From Pseudomonadota bacterium (GTDB lineage: Bacteria; Pseudomonadota; Gammaproteobacteria; Burkholderiales; JABEVD01): a stretch of DNA of 33,871 bases. This document shows, piece after piece, positions 8,471-18,330 of this stretch. The notes below the pieces were generated by a model. The model was not told where the DNA came from. It saw only the letters and a list, made by a program, of their open reading frames with translations, and did not search any database. The position numbers and the translations under genes are program-made. The DNA lies in the NCBI GenBank assembly GCA_021845885.1, contig JAJZVB010000008.1:1-33871 (forward strand). Direction: 5' to 3'. Each line of letters starts with the position of its first letter. Positions within the stretch are counted from its first letter, which is position 1.

Positions 8471-10099
8471 TCAGACCTTGAATCTCGAAACCGATTCCTG
8501 CAGTTTGGACGCGAGTCGTTCCAGATGCTGCAGCGCTTGGGAAGTCTCGCGTATGGATGAGGAATTTTCCATGGCGAACCCGGCGATCTTCTCGACGCTC
8601 AAAGCGATTTCCTGGCTGGCCAGGCTCTGTTCCCGGGTTGCGCCGACCATGGAGCGGATCTTCTCCAGCGTGTTGTGCGCGCCTTCGTTGATCTTGGCGA
8701 GCGATTGAGCCGCCTCGTTCGTGAGGCTGACGCCCGCCGACACTTCCCGGCTGCTCTCGTCCATGATGGATACCGCCTGGTCTATTTCCTTGCAGAATGT
8801 TTCGATCATCACGGCCACATCGGTCGTCGCATGGGCGGTGCGCTCGGCAAGTTTTCTGACTTCGTCAGCCACCACGGCAAAACCTCTTCCCTGTTCGCCG
8901 GCTCTCGCCGCCTCGATGGCCGCATTCAGCGCGAGAAGATTGGTCTGGTCTGCAATTTCCTTGATGACCATCACGATCTTGCCGATCTCGGCCGAGCGCA
9001 ATTCGAGTGAGGAGACGAGCTTTGCGGAATCGCTGACGGAGACCGAAACCCTCGTCAATTCCTGGGCCGCGTCGACAGCGACTTTCTGACCGGCTTTGGA
9101 CAGTTCCTGCGCAGTGTTGGCGATGATTTCCGTTTCCGCCGCATCCTTGGCCACCTGTCTGATTCTGGCGCTGATATCGTCCACGCCTGCGGAAGTGGAT
9201 GAAGCTGCGGTGCTCTGCTGCTGCGAACCTTCGGCTATCCTGGCCGAAGCCTGCGCAAGCTGGGTCGCGGATTGCGACACTTCGTCGGCATAGCCGTGAA
9301 CCTGATGCACGATCTCCTGGAAATTGTCGGCCAGTGCGTTGAAGGCTCTGGCCGCCATGCCGATCTCGTCGTTGCTTTCGACTTCCACGCGCTTCGTGAG
9401 ATCGCTGTCATGCTGCATGCGCGTCATGACGGCCTGAAGATTTTTGGCCGGCTTGATGATGGTTCTGATGAACCAGCCGATGACGAAGAAAAGCAGGATC
9501 TGGAGGACGAGCTGCCCGATCCAGAGGCCCATGTCGACCCGTTTCAGCCCATCGTAATCCTCGGAAAGGTCGAGCAGGATGCTGGCTGCGCCGTTCGAGC
9601 TGCCCACCTTCACCTGGTGGCACATCAGGCAGTTCGTGCCGCGGAAATTGGTGCTCTCGATGAAGGGAATCACCGCCCTCAGGCCGGGCTTGCCGCCTTC
9701 AAGGGTCGTCTTCAGGAAAATGGGTTTTTCAGTGGAAAGCGCAGCCCGGTCCAGTTCATCTTTGGCCTGCTCTTCAGGAAGCCCTGGGCCGAACTGGTCG
9801 GAGACCTGCTTCGCCCTGATGATCCTGAGTTCGGCCACGCCCTGCGAGTCGCCCATTTTCTTGACCATCAGCGTCCTGTTCGCGGGATCGCTGATCATGC
9901 CGGTGACCATCAGCATGTTCATGCCGTTCAAGAGGCCGTCGGCCGATATCTGCGCGCGGATCTTGGCTTCTTCGATCATCCTTTGCTCGAAACGCGCCAT
10001 GGTCCAGCGCTGGGATGCGGCCAGCACGACGATCAGGAATCCCTGGATCAGGATCTGCAGTTTCGCCTGGATACTCAAAGAGTTCCATGTCGTTTTCAT
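8471..10099 (-). CDS. Methyl-accepting chemotaxis protein with periplasmic CxxCH haem-binding motif
   Basis: Two TMs, HAMP-like region, and MCP signalling hairpin [49 protein letters not shown] in the periplasmic domain. Confidence 0.95.
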   Translation of the reverse strand: MKTTWNSLSIQAKLQILIQGFLIVVLAASQRWTMARFEQRMIEEAKIRAQISADGLLNGMNMLMVTGMISDPANRTLMVKKMGDSQGVAELRIIRAKQVSDQFGPGLPEEQAKDELDRAALSTEKPIFLKTTLEGGKPGLRAVIPFIESTNFRGTNCLMCHQVKVGSSNGAASILLDLSEDYDGLKRVDMGLWIGQLVLQILLFFVIGWFIRTIIKPAKNLQAVMTRMQHDSDLTKRVEVESNDEIGMAARAFNALADNFQEIVHQVHGYADEVSQSATQLAQASARIAEGSQQQSTAASSTSAGVDDISARIRQVAKDAAETEIIANTAQELSKAGQKVAVDAAQELTRVSVSVSDSAKLVSSLELRSAEIGKIVMVIKEIADQTNLLALNAAIEAARAGEQGRGFAVVADEVRKLAERTAHATTDVAVMIETFCKEIDQAVSIMDESSREVSAGVSLTNEAAQSLAKINEGAHNTLEKIRSMVGATREQSLASQEIALSVEKIAGFAMENSSSIRETSQALQHLERLASKLQESVSRFKV

Positions 10100-10109
10100 T
10101 TTTCCCCCT

Positions 10110-11924
10110 TCAGGCTGCCGCCTCCAGCTTGATCGGCTCCCGCTTGAACAGGCTGGCCTTTGTCGAAGATTCGCCGGAAAGCAGCTCTTCCATGTCGAGA
10201 ATCAGCACGATGGAGCCGTCCCCGGAAAGCGTGGCGCCCGCCACCCCCTTGGGCTTGATTCCCTTCAGCGGCTTGATGACGACGTCCTCCCGGCCGACGA
10301 AATTGTTCACGGCCAGGATGAAGTCCTTTCCTCCCGCCTTCATGAGCACGCCGTAAGTGGGAGGGACATCCTGAGGCCAGTTGATCATTTCGGAAAGCGC
10401 CCTGATGGGCAGCACTTCGTCCCTCACCACCATGGTGGCGCGCCCGGAAACGGACTGCACCTCTTTCGGATCGATGGGGATGATTTCCCTGACCATGGCC
10501 AAAGGCACGGCGAAAGATTGTCCGCTGATCTGGACGATCAGGACGGGGAGAATGGCGAGCGTCAACGGGAGATAAATCGAGAAGGTCGATCCCTTGCCGG
10601 GGACGGATGCGATTTCTATCCTGCCGTTGAGCTTCTGGATGTTGGTCCTGACGACATCCATGCCGACTCCCCTTCCGGAAACATTGGATATCTTGTCCTT
10701 GGTCGAGAAGCCGGGCATGAAGATGAGCCCCAGGCTTTGCTGCTCGTCCATGTTGTTGATCATTTCCTCGTCGACGATGCCTTTTTCAAGCGCCTTCCGC
10801 TTCAGGGTATTCGCGTTCATGCCGCGCCCGTCGTCGGTGATTTCGATGACGATATGATCCCCGGCCTGAATGGCGGAAAGCCTGACGGCCGCTTTTTCAG
10901 GTTTGCCTGCCGCGCGGCGCTCTTCAGGCGTCTCGATGCCGTGATCGACCGCATTCCTGATGAGGTGGACGAGCGGATCGGAAAGCTCCTCGATCATGGT
11001 TTTGTCGAGTTCGGTTTCCTCCCCTGAGATTTCAAGCTCCATTTCCTTGCCGAGTTGGCGGGCGAGATCGCGCGCCATGCGCGGATATTTCTGGAAAAGG
11101 CGGCCCACGGGCTGCATGCGCGTTTTCATGACCGCGTTTTGCAATATGCCGACGAGGAGATCGAGCTGATTCACGGCCTCGTCAAGGTCGCGCAGCGTCT
11201 GCTGGTCGTTCTTCCCCTGCAGGATATTGTTTTTCAGGCAGTTCAGGCGGTTTTTCGTCAATCCGATTTCGCCTGAGAGATTGAGCACCTGGTCGAGCCT
11301 GGTCGTATCGATCCTGATCGTGGTTTCCTTTTCCACCGCAGCCTTGTCCGATTCCCGCCTTGGGCTTTTTTCCCTGACGGCATCGGTTTCACGCCGCTGC
11401 CGCGCCGCCTCGACGGGGGGGGGCACCGGATGAGTCTGCGCTACCGGCTGAACTACAGGCTGGGCCAGGCTGTGGTAAAATTTTTCCCAGTCCGGGCCTT
11501 TTTCGGCAGCCCTGGCCTCAACTGCCAGCGCCTCGCCCTTGACCGCGCTGGAAAGCTTTTCCAGGAGGACCGCATCGGCAGGAGAAGGCTGGGTGGCATG
11601 GGCGAGCGATCCGAACATGTCCCTGACTGCGCCTGTCGCCGCGAAAATCGCGTCCATGATGCCAGGCGTCATGACGAGTTCACCGTTCCTGAGCTTGTCG
11701 AAAAGATTCTCGGTGAGATGGCAGAGCTTCACCATCTCCGTGGCATTGAGGAAGCCAGCCCCCCCCTTGATGGTGTGGAAATTCCTGAAGATGTCGTTGA
11801 GCAGCTTCTTGTTGCCGGGATCCTTCTCAAGGTCGACCAGCTTGTTGTCGACATCCGAAAGCAGGTCGCCTGCTTCCTGCAGGAAATCCTGGAGCATTTC
11901 TTCATTGCCGGCAAAGTCGTTCAT
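10110..11924 (-). CDS. cheA: Chemotaxis histidine kinase CheA
   Basis: HPt site [14 protein letters not shown], dimerisation/ATPase motifs ([34 protein letters not shown]), C-terminal CheW-like domain. The linker looks too short for a P2 domain. Confidence 0.95.
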   Translation of the reverse strand: MNDFAGNEEMLQDFLQEAGDLLSDVDNKLVDLEKDPGNKKLLNDIFRNFHTIKGGAGFLNATEMVKLCHLTENLFDKLRNGELVMTPGIMDAIFAATGAVRDMFGSLAHATQPSPADAVLLEKLSSAVKGEALAVEARAAEKGPDWEKFYHSLAQPVVQPVAQTHPVPPPVEAARQRRETDAVREKSPRRESDKAAVEKETTIRIDTTRLDQVLNLSGEIGLTKNRLNCLKNNILQGKNDQQTLRDLDEAVNQLDLLVGILQNAVMKTRMQPVGRLFQKYPRMARDLARQLGKEMELEISGEETELDKTMIEELSDPLVHLIRNAVDHGIETPEERRAAGKPEKAAVRLSAIQAGDHIVIEITDDGRGMNANTLKRKALEKGIVDEEMINNMDEQQSLGLIFMPGFSTKDKISNVSGRGVGMDVVRTNIQKLNGRIEIASVPGKGSTFSIYLPLTLAILPVLIVQISGQSFAVPLAMVREIIPIDPKEVQSVSGRATMVVRDEVLPIRALSEMINWPQDVPPTYGVLMKAGGKDFILAVNNFVGREDVVIKPLKGIKPKGVAGATLSGDGSIVLILDMEELLSGESSTKASLFKREPIKLEAAA

Positions 11925-11936
11925 TCCGCTCCTCCC

Positions 11937-12638
11937 TCAAAAACCCAGACTTTCCAGGAGCTCGTCCACCTGAGCCTGATTACTTACGACATCCATTCTG
12001 CCATCCGCATTGATGACAGGACCGTTCATCAATCCTGTCGGCGTTTCTGCCTGCGGCGAATTCTCGATCAGCAGCTGGAGAAGCTGGGATTCGACGCCTC
12101 TCACGATTTCGACCACTTTCTTGATGACCTGACCGGTGAGGTCCTGGAAATCCTGGGCCATCATGATTTCGGTGAGCTGGCTGTTCGTGGCTTTCACCTG
12201 AACCGGAATGTCGTTGAGGTAGTTCCTTGTTTTTTCGACAAGTTCCTTGAATTCGTCGACGGATAGGCTGTTTTCGAACACTTTCTGCCATTGGGTGGAA
12301 AGCGCCTGGGCGTGGTCGGACAATTTTTCCTGTATGGGTCTTGCGATTTCAGTCGCGTTAAGCACGCGCTCGGCGGCCTGCTGGGTCAAATTGGCGATGT
12401 AGGCGAGGCGATCGTTCGCATCGGGGATGGAGACAGCCACTTTTTCAAGGGATTTGTCGAAGCCCAGTTCGTGCAATGCGTCGAAGAGATCCCGTGTCAA
12501 ATGGCCGATCTTCGAAACCACGGGTTCCTGCGCCTCATGCTGCACTTCCTGGCGCTTCACAGGCGCTTCGGGTTCGCTTTCCATGTTCGATTGAACTATG
12601 GAATCGAACAGTGCCTCCAGATCCTCGGTGTCTTCCAT
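11937..12638 (-). CDS. cheZ: Chemotaxis phosphatase CheZ
   Basis: Between cheY and cheA; MAQDFQDLTGQVIKKVVEIV (CheZ active-site helix) and C-terminal QAQVDELLESLGF (CheY-binding tail). Confidence 0.93.
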   Translation of the reverse strand: MEDTEDLEALFDSIVQSNMESEPEAPVKRQEVQHEAQEPVVSKIGHLTRDLFDALHELGFDKSLEKVAVSIPDANDRLAYIANLTQQAAERVLNATEIARPIQEKLSDHAQALSTQWQKVFENSLSVDEFKELVEKTRNYLNDIPVQVKATNSQLTEIMMAQDFQDLTGQVIKKVVEIVRGVESQLLQLLIENSPQAETPTGLMNGPVINADGRMDVVSNQAQVDELLESLGF

Positions 12639-12640
12639 GT

Positions 12641-13030
12641 CTATCCTCCCATGGTCTTGAAGATTTTTTGGAGTTTCTCGTCGAGCGTCGCGGCCGTGAA
12701 GGGCTTGACGATATAACCGCTCGCCCCCGCCTTGGCCGCCTCGATGATGTTCTCCTTCTTGGCTTCGGCCGTCACCATCAATACAGGCAGATGCTTGAGC
12801 ATCGGATCGGACCGGATCGACCTCAGCAGGTCGATTCCGCTCATGTTGGGCATGTTCCAGTCGGAAACGACGAATTCGAAATTGCCGCTCTGCAATTTTT
12901 TCAACGCATCCACGCCGTCCTCGGCTTCCGTGACATTGGGAAAGCCCAGCTCCTTGAGCAGGTTGCGGATGATCCTGCGCATTGTCGAAAAATCGTCGAC
13001 CACCAGAATTTTCAAATCGGCCTTCGCCAT
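12641..13030 (-). CDS. cheY: Chemotaxis response regulator CheY
   Basis: [30 protein letters not shown]...[17 protein letters not shown]...[26 protein letters not shown]. Start placed at ATG 13030 rather than 13069. Confidence 0.97.
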   Translation of the reverse strand: MAKADLKILVVDDFSTMRRIIRNLLKELGFPNVTEAEDGVDALKKLQSGNFEFVVSDWNMPNMSGIDLLRSIRSDPMLKHLPVLMVTAEAKKENIIEAAKAGASGYIVKPFTAATLDEKLQKIFKTMGG

Positions 13031-13105
13031 AACATCTCCATAATCAATCCATTCGAATGCAGCGCTCAATCCGTGGATTATTCCGAATAGGATCTATTTG
13101 GTCAA

Positions 13106-14032
13106 TTATCTTTCCAGATACTGCCTCATGGTTTCGGCCAGGATGCTCGGGTTGAATTTCGCGACATAGTCGTCCACCCCGACGGCCTTTCCCATCGACC
13201 GATTCGCTTCCGAGGAAAGGGAGGAATGCATGACTACCGGAATCCCGGCGAATCGCGAATCTGACTTGATGTTCCGGGTGAGGACATAGCCGTCCATCTC
13301 GGGCATTTCGGCGTCCACCAGGATCAGCCTTATCCTTTCGTTGAGCGGCGCTTCCATGCCCTGGGCGGCCATGGCCTGAAGTTTTTCCCAGGCTTCCCTG
13401 CCGTTGTTCGCCTGATAGTATTTCACGCCGAGCTTGTCCAGCACCTGCATGATTTCCTTCCGGGCCACCATGGAATCGTCGGCGAAGAATATCGTGGTTT
13501 CCCCTTCAGCCTGGACCGGCGTGACATCGGGAATGTCCGATTCACCGAAAGCCTGGACCAGGATCTGTTCCACGTCCAGGATCGAAACCAGCCTGCCGTC
13601 GCCGAGTTCGGTCACCGAGGTGATCAAGCCTTCATTGCCTGTCAGCATGGATTCAGGCGACTTCACCTTTTCCCAGTCCACCCGGATGATGCGGTCGACG
13701 CTCTCGACCAGAAATCCCTGCGTCTGCCTGCTGTATTCGGTCACCATCATGGTTTCACCGATTTCCCCGTTTTCGATGTTGAGGAAACTCGAAAGATTGA
13801 GCACGGGGATGATGTTGCCCCGCAGCGAAATGATGCCGACGACGCCGGGATGCATGTTGGGCGTTTTGGTGATGGGCGGGGTCTTGGTCACTTCCCTGAT
13901 CTTGAACACGTTGATGCCGAAAGTTTCGCTCGTGCCGAGGGAAAAAAGCAGGATTTCCATCTTGTTCGATCCGGCGAGCGTGGTGCGGGCATCTATGCTG
14001 GCCAGAAGCGTATTGTTTATTCCGGATTCCAT
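13106..14032 (-). CDS. cheV: CheV-type coupling protein (CheW-REC), second copy
   Basis: CheW-like N-terminus (KMEILLFSLGTSETFGINVFKIREV) plus REC domain (FFADDS, LVDAEMPEMDGY, VDDYVAKF). Confidence 0.93.
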   Translation of the reverse strand: MESGINNTLLASIDARTTLAGSNKMEILLFSLGTSETFGINVFKIREVTKTPPITKTPNMHPGVVGIISLRGNIIPVLNLSSFLNIENGEIGETMMVTEYSRQTQGFLVESVDRIIRVDWEKVKSPESMLTGNEGLITSVTELGDGRLVSILDVEQILVQAFGESDIPDVTPVQAEGETTIFFADDSMVARKEIMQVLDKLGVKYYQANNGREAWEKLQAMAAQGMEAPLNERIRLILVDAEMPEMDGYVLTRNIKSDSRFAGIPVVMHSSLSSEANRSMGKAVGVDDYVAKFNPSILAETMRQYLER

Positions 14033-14041
14033 CAGTTTCTC

Positions 14042-14980
14042 CTAGGCGAGCAGGCGCCTGAGCGTCGCTGCAAGCTTGTGCGGCTCGAATTTCGATACAT
14101 ACTCGTCAACCCCCACGGACTGTCCGAGCTGCTGGTTGGAAGTGCCTGAAAGGGAGGAATGCATGATCACGGGGATGCCCGCGAAGCGGGGATCGGACTT
14201 GATTTTCTTGGTCAGGAGATAGCCGTCCATTTCGGGCATTTCCACATCCGTGAGGACGAGCTGGACGAGTTCCTTCAGCGGAGTGTGCATTGATTCCGCC
14301 CGGTTGGCCAGCGCAAGGAGTTCTTCCCAGGCCTGCTTTCCGTTCACTGCGCTCATGTAATCGATGTTCATCGCCTTCAGGGTGGTTTCGATCTGATGTC
14401 TCGCCACGGAAGAGTCGTCGACGAAAAAAATGGAGCGCCTGGCCTCGAGCGGTTCTATGCCGACGAAGAGATGGCTGTCGTCGAAGCGGCTGGTTTCGGA
14501 AAGAATCTTTTCCACATCGAGCAGCATGACGAGTCGGCCATCGGCGAGTTCCGTGACCGCCGTGACGAGGCCGCCCATCTTCGCGGTCAGCATTTCAGGT
14601 GGAACCTTCATGGCAGACCAGTCGAGCCTCAAGATGATGTCGACCGCTTCGACCAGGAAACCCTGAGTATGTCCGTTGTATTCCGTGACAATCAGGATTT
14701 CCGGCTTCTTGCCGGTTTCAATCCCGGCATATTTCGCAATGTCCACGACAGGAACAAGCACGCCCCTGAGGCTTACCATACCTTCCACGGCGGAAGGCAT
14801 TTCCGGCGCCCGGGTGATTTCGGGGGCGCGCATGACTTCGCGCACCTTGAAGACATTGATGCCGAAACTTTCGTTCCTTCCGCTCCTGAGATCCGTTCCA
14901 AGGGAAAAAAGCAGGATTTCCAGCTTGTTTGTCCCTGCCAGCTTGGTGCGGGCATCGATGTTTTTTAGAAGTTCCGACAT
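14042..14980 (-). CDS. cheV: CheV-type coupling protein (CheW-REC), first copy
   Basis: MSELLKNIDARTKLAGTNKLEILLFSLGTDLRSGRNESFGINVFKVREV plus REC domain (FFVDDSSVARHQIE, LTDVEMPEMDGYLLT). Paralog of the adjacent ORF, separated by 9 bp. Confidence 0.93.
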   Translation of the reverse strand: MSELLKNIDARTKLAGTNKLEILLFSLGTDLRSGRNESFGINVFKVREVMRAPEITRAPEMPSAVEGMVSLRGVLVPVVDIAKYAGIETGKKPEILIVTEYNGHTQGFLVEAVDIILRLDWSAMKVPPEMLTAKMGGLVTAVTELADGRLVMLLDVEKILSETSRFDDSHLFVGIEPLEARRSIFFVDDSSVARHQIETTLKAMNIDYMSAVNGKQAWEELLALANRAESMHTPLKELVQLVLTDVEMPEMDGYLLTKKIKSDPRFAGIPVIMHSSLSGTSNQQLGQSVGVDEYVSKFEPHKLAATLRRLLA

Positions 14981-15041
14981 GCGGATCGCCTTTGATGATT
15001 ATTTCGATACGAATCTGCGATGGTCTTGTCTGGAGAACGCA

Positions 15042-15209
15042 TCAGCATTGCTGCAAAGCATACATTCTGCAAAGAAATGCGTCTATATCGGCATCAAGCA
15101 AATCAGGCGGAATGCATCGCGCTTCCCCGTGGGTCGAGGCGACTTCCCGGGGCCATTCGACTTCCTGACATTCCCATTCCAGCGAATCCATTTGCATCGT
15201 CACGATCAT
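15042..15209 (-). CDS. 55-aa Cys-containing small protein, putative first gene of the che operon
   Basis: Below the ORF-track length cut-off. Read by hand: MIVTMQMDSLEWECQEVEWPREVASTHGEARCIPPDLLDADIDAFLCRMYALQQC*. Strong SD (GGGAGG, 5 nt before ATG), co-directional with cheV 61 bp downstream, sigma28-like promoter just upstream. Confidence 0.55.
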   Translation of the reverse strand: MIVTMQMDSLEWECQEVEWPREVASTHGEARCIPPDLLDADIDAFLCRMYALQQC

Positions 15210-15242
15210 GATCGCCTCCCTTTCAACGTCAGTCTTGATACT

Positions 15243-15269
15243 ATAACGGACGAGCGGGATAAAAGTTTA
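15243..15269 (-). promoter_or_regulatory. Putative FliA (sigma28) promoter for the che operon
   Basis: Minus strand: TAAACTTT-N11-TCCGTTAT versus TAAAGTTT-N11-GCCGATAA (7/8 and 5/8, correct spacing), ~33 nt upstream of the small ORF start. Confidence 0.4.
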
Positions 15270-15279
15270 GGTGGAGCTT

Positions 15280-16338
15280 ATGGAAAAGAAAAAACGCATT
15301 CTGATCGACATTTCCGCCCACGGCTATGGCCATATTGCCCAGACTGCGCCTGTCGTCAACAGGCTGTTCGGGCGGCAACCGCTGGAAGTGACCATCCGGT
15401 CCGGCGCCCCCGAAAATGTCCTGAGGGAGCGCTTCGATTGTCCTTTCGAATGGATAGACCGGTCCGTGGATTTCGGCATGAGGATGAAGAACGCGGTCGA
15501 CGTCGATGTGGCTGCGACGGCTTCGAATTATCGGGTCTTCCATGAAAACTGGAAGGGGAGGATTGAAGCCGAGGCAAAATGGCTGGCATCCGCTTCATTC
15601 GATCTGATCCTCTGCAACGTGCCCTATCTTCCCCTGAAGGCGGCAAAACTGGCCGGGATTCCTTCCGTGGCCATGTGTTCGCTCAACTGGGCCGACCTTT
15701 ACCGTCATTATTGCGGGGAAGGCGCCGTTTATGAAGAGATCCTGGATGCCTACCGGAGCGCTGCAGCTTTCCTCACGATCGAGCCGGCCATGCCGATGGA
15801 AGGGCTCGATACGGTGAGAGTCGGGCCTGTCGCGGAAACAGGAAAAAGAAGGAGGGAGGAACTGCGCGAACTTCTGCGCCTGGGAAGGGATGAGAAAATA
15901 GCCCTCGTTTCGATGGGCGGGATGGCCTATTCGATTCCCTTCGAAAAATGGCCCTTATTCGAGCATGTACACTGGCTTGTGCCCGAAAATGTTTCCCGCC
16001 CGGACATGACGGCTTTCGGGGCGCTTGCCATGCCCTTTGCCGATCTGCTCGCATCATGCGATGTGCTGGTCACGAAGCCGGGCTACGGCAGCTTCGTCGA
16101 AGCGGCGCTTTGCGGCGTTGCCGTGCTCTATATTTCAAGAGGAGACTGGCCTGAAGCGCCTTTTCTCGTGAAATGGCTGGCAGGAAACGCAAGATGCCTT
16201 GAAGTGGAGAGGAAAGCGCTAGAAGAAGGCGATATCGGCGAACCGCTGAACAGGCTTCTTGCCATGCCCGAAAAACCATTGCCCCTTGCGACAGGCATTG
16301 GGCAGGCGTCGGATTTCCTGGCGGCGCTCTTTACTTGA
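15280..16338 (+). CDS. Glycosyltransferase-like protein (MurG/GT28-like fold)
   Basis: ILIDISAHGYGHIAQTAPVVNRL N-terminus (nucleotide-sugar glycosyltransferase-like) and C-terminal DVLVTKPGYGSFVEAALCGVAVLYISRGDWPEAPFLVKWL. Confidence 0.65.
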   Translation: MEKKKRILIDISAHGYGHIAQTAPVVNRLFGRQPLEVTIRSGAPENVLRERFDCPFEWIDRSVDFGMRMKNAVDVDVAATASNYRVFHENWKGRIEAEAKWLASASFDLILCNVPYLPLKAAKLAGIPSVAMCSLNWADLYRHYCGEGAVYEEILDAYRSAAAFLTIEPAMPMEGLDTVRVGPVAETGKRRREELRELLRLGRDEKIALVSMGGMAYSIPFEKWPLFEHVHWLVPENVSRPDMTAFGALAMPFADLLASCDVLVTKPGYGSFVEAALCGVAVLYISRGDWPEAPFLVKWLAGNARCLEVERKALEEGDIGEPLNRLLAMPEKPLPLATGIGQASDFLAALFT

Positions 16339-16651
16339 ACACTACCCTGGCGACCACGCCATGTTCGAAAACGACCGTGGCGAACTGATCCTGTCTGCCC
16401 GTGGCGGAATCGAACGTGAGGTTCTGGTACACCCAAAGGATGCCGAACTGCTCCGCATAATCGTTGACGAGATAGGGCTTGCCGAATTTATCCTGGATTG
16501 CGTTTTCAGGTTTTCCCATGACGGCCTTGCTGAATGCTTCCCGGGAAATTTTTTTCTGCACTTCCGTTTTCGGGGCGGGAGGAGGGCGATGGTCGCAGCC
16601 GGATAACGCCAGCATCGCGGCGAGCGCGGAAATGATGAGCTTGAGTTTCAT
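16331..16651 (-). CDS. Small putative lipoprotein
   Basis: MKLKLIISALAAMLALSGCDHRPPP: signal peptide with lipobox LSGC. Tail overlaps the preceding gene by 8 bp. Confidence 0.7.
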   Translation of the reverse strand: MKLKLIISALAAMLALSGCDHRPPPAPKTEVQKKISREAFSKAVMGKPENAIQDKFGKPYLVNDYAEQFGILWVYQNLTFDSATGRQDQFATVVFEHGVVARVVFK

Positions 16652-16750
16652 GATGCTTCCGTATCCCGTGAAATGCTTCATTATACGCGGATTATTCAAG
16701 GCAATCCCACGTAGCCTTTTTTCCCGGCGGAGGAATCCCGGCTAACTGAC

Positions 16751-17584
16751 TCAATCGGGGAATAGATTGAGCAATCCGTCGAGACCCGCGTAATTCAGCG
16801 AGTAGGCCGCCTTTTCCCTGACGACGGGTTTGGCATGATAGGCGATCCCGACCCCGGCTTCGGCCAGCATCCTGAGATCGTTCGCCCCGTCCCCGATCGC
16901 GATGACCGCCTCCTTTTCGAGATTCAGGCTTTCGCGTACCCTGTTCAGCCAGTCGGCCTTTCCCTTCGCGTCGACGATTTCACCGAGCACACGCCCGGTG
17001 AGTCTTCCTGCGGCGATTTCCAGGGTGTTGGACGCGGCGAAATCGAGCTTCAGCCGCTCCTTAAGCCTGTCCGTGAAGAAGGTGAAGCCGCCCGATACGA
17101 GCAAGGTTTTGATTTGCAGCGATTTCAGCTTCTCCAGCAGGATCTCCGCACCCGGGCTCAATTTCAGCCTTTCATCGTACACCCGCCCGAGCGCCGCTTC
17201 TTCGAGCCCGGCAAGCAGGGCGACGCGCCGCTTCAGGCTTTCAGAAAAGTCGATTTCGCCGCGCATTGCCGATTCGGTGATGGCGGCGACCTGGGGCTTG
17301 ATGCCCAGCATGTCGGCTATCTCGTCTATGCATTCTATGGTGATCAGGGTTGAATCCATGTCCATGACGATCAGGCCGAAATCCGAGAGCCTCGAAGATT
17401 CGGGCACATAGGCATGATCGAGGCGATTTTCCTCGCAAAGCGTTGCAATGTTCGCGTCGCATGAAGCTTTTTTCAGCCTGAAGGCATTTTCTGAAATGAC
17501 TTCGATTTCTTCGGGCCTGGCCAGCCTTTCTATTTTTTCCAGGATGTCCCGGGATATTGCCTTGCCCTGCAGGATCAGGTTCAT
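16751..17584 (-). CDS. serB: Phosphoserine phosphatase SerB
   Basis: FGLIVMDMDSTLITIECIDEIADMLGIKPQVAAITESAMRGEIDFSESLKRRVALLAGL...LLVSGGFTFFTDRLKE...GKADWLN...AIGDGANDLRML. ATGA overlap with the upstream HAD gene. Confidence 0.93.
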   Translation of the reverse strand: MNLILQGKAISRDILEKIERLARPEEIEVISENAFRLKKASCDANIATLCEENRLDHAYVPESSRLSDFGLIVMDMDSTLITIECIDEIADMLGIKPQVAAITESAMRGEIDFSESLKRRVALLAGLEEAALGRVYDERLKLSPGAEILLEKLKSLQIKTLLVSGGFTFFTDRLKERLKLDFAASNTLEIAAGRLTGRVLGEIVDAKGKADWLNRVRESLNLEKEAVIAIGDGANDLRMLAEAGVGIAYHAKPVVREKAAYSLNYAGLDGLLNLFPD

Positions 17585-18330
17585 GCGTGCCATCTTTCGA
17601 AAAGATCGATATCGGCATGGGTCTTGCCGTGGGCTTCCCCCTTCAACACGCTGAAAGGGGAGCCGGGTTCGCCGAGATCGGAAAGGATGGCTGCCGCGCC
17701 TTCGAAATCCTGGTCTTTCGTGTAGTCCGTGACCGTGATCAAGGCCTTCACGCCGGCAGACCGGCTCGCCCTGAATCCGTTTTCCGAATCTTCGACGGCC
17801 ATACAGGATTCGGGATTCAATCCCAGCCTTTCCATCGCCCAGTGATAGATGTCCGGGGCGGGCTTCTTGGCGGGAACGATGTCCCCGGCCGCGATGACGT
17901 CGAACCATTTCTCGGAATCCGGGGAAAGGCTGCATTTCAGCAGCGTGGTGACGTTCTCCGGAGTGGTGGTCGTGACGATGGCGAGCTTGAGGTTGCGCGC
18001 CATGGCTTCTTTCAGGATTCTTTCAATTCCGGGGCGCATCGGGATCTTGCCGCTTTCGAGTATTTCGCCGTAGCGCCTGGTTTTTTCCCTGTGGATCTCG
18101 GACACCAGTTCGTCGAAATTCGAAGGCTTCTCCTTGTCGAACTGGTCGACGTAATGCCTGATGCGCTCCTTTCCGCCTGTCACGGCAAGGAGTCTGCCGT
18201 AAAGCTCGACATCCCAATGCCAGTCGAGGCCGAATGCCTCGAAGGTCTGGTTGAATGCGATCCTGTGCCCGTCGCGTTCGGTATCTGCGAGCGTACCGTC
18301 CACGTCGAAAAGAATGGCCTTTAATGTCAT
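17581..18330 (-). CDS. HAD-IA hydrolase, CbbY-like
   Basis: LKAILFDVDGTLADTERDGHRIAFNQTFEAFGLDWHW...IVTTTTPENV...KPAPDIYHWAMERLGLNPESCMAVEDSENGFRAS. ATGA overlap with mfd. Confidence 0.85.
   Translation of the reverse strand: MTLKAILFDVDGTLADTERDGHRIAFNQTFEAFGLDWHWDVELYGRLLAVTGGKERIRHYVDQFDKEKPSNFDELVSEIHREKTRRYGEILESGKIPMRPGIERILKEAMARNLKLAIVTTTTPENVTTLLKCSLSPDSEKWFDVIAAGDIVPAKKPAPDIYHWAMERLGLNPESCMAVEDSENGFRASRSAGVKALITVTDYTKDQDFEGAAAILSDLGEPGSPFSVLKGEAHGKTHADIDLFERWHA

Noticed and set aside
9579-11027. 482-aa plus-strand ORF and neighbouring 9272..10132
   Set aside because: Antisense to the MCP and cheA; no domain signal.
11430-12266. 278-aa plus-strand ORF
   Set aside because: Antisense to cheA/cheZ; no domain.
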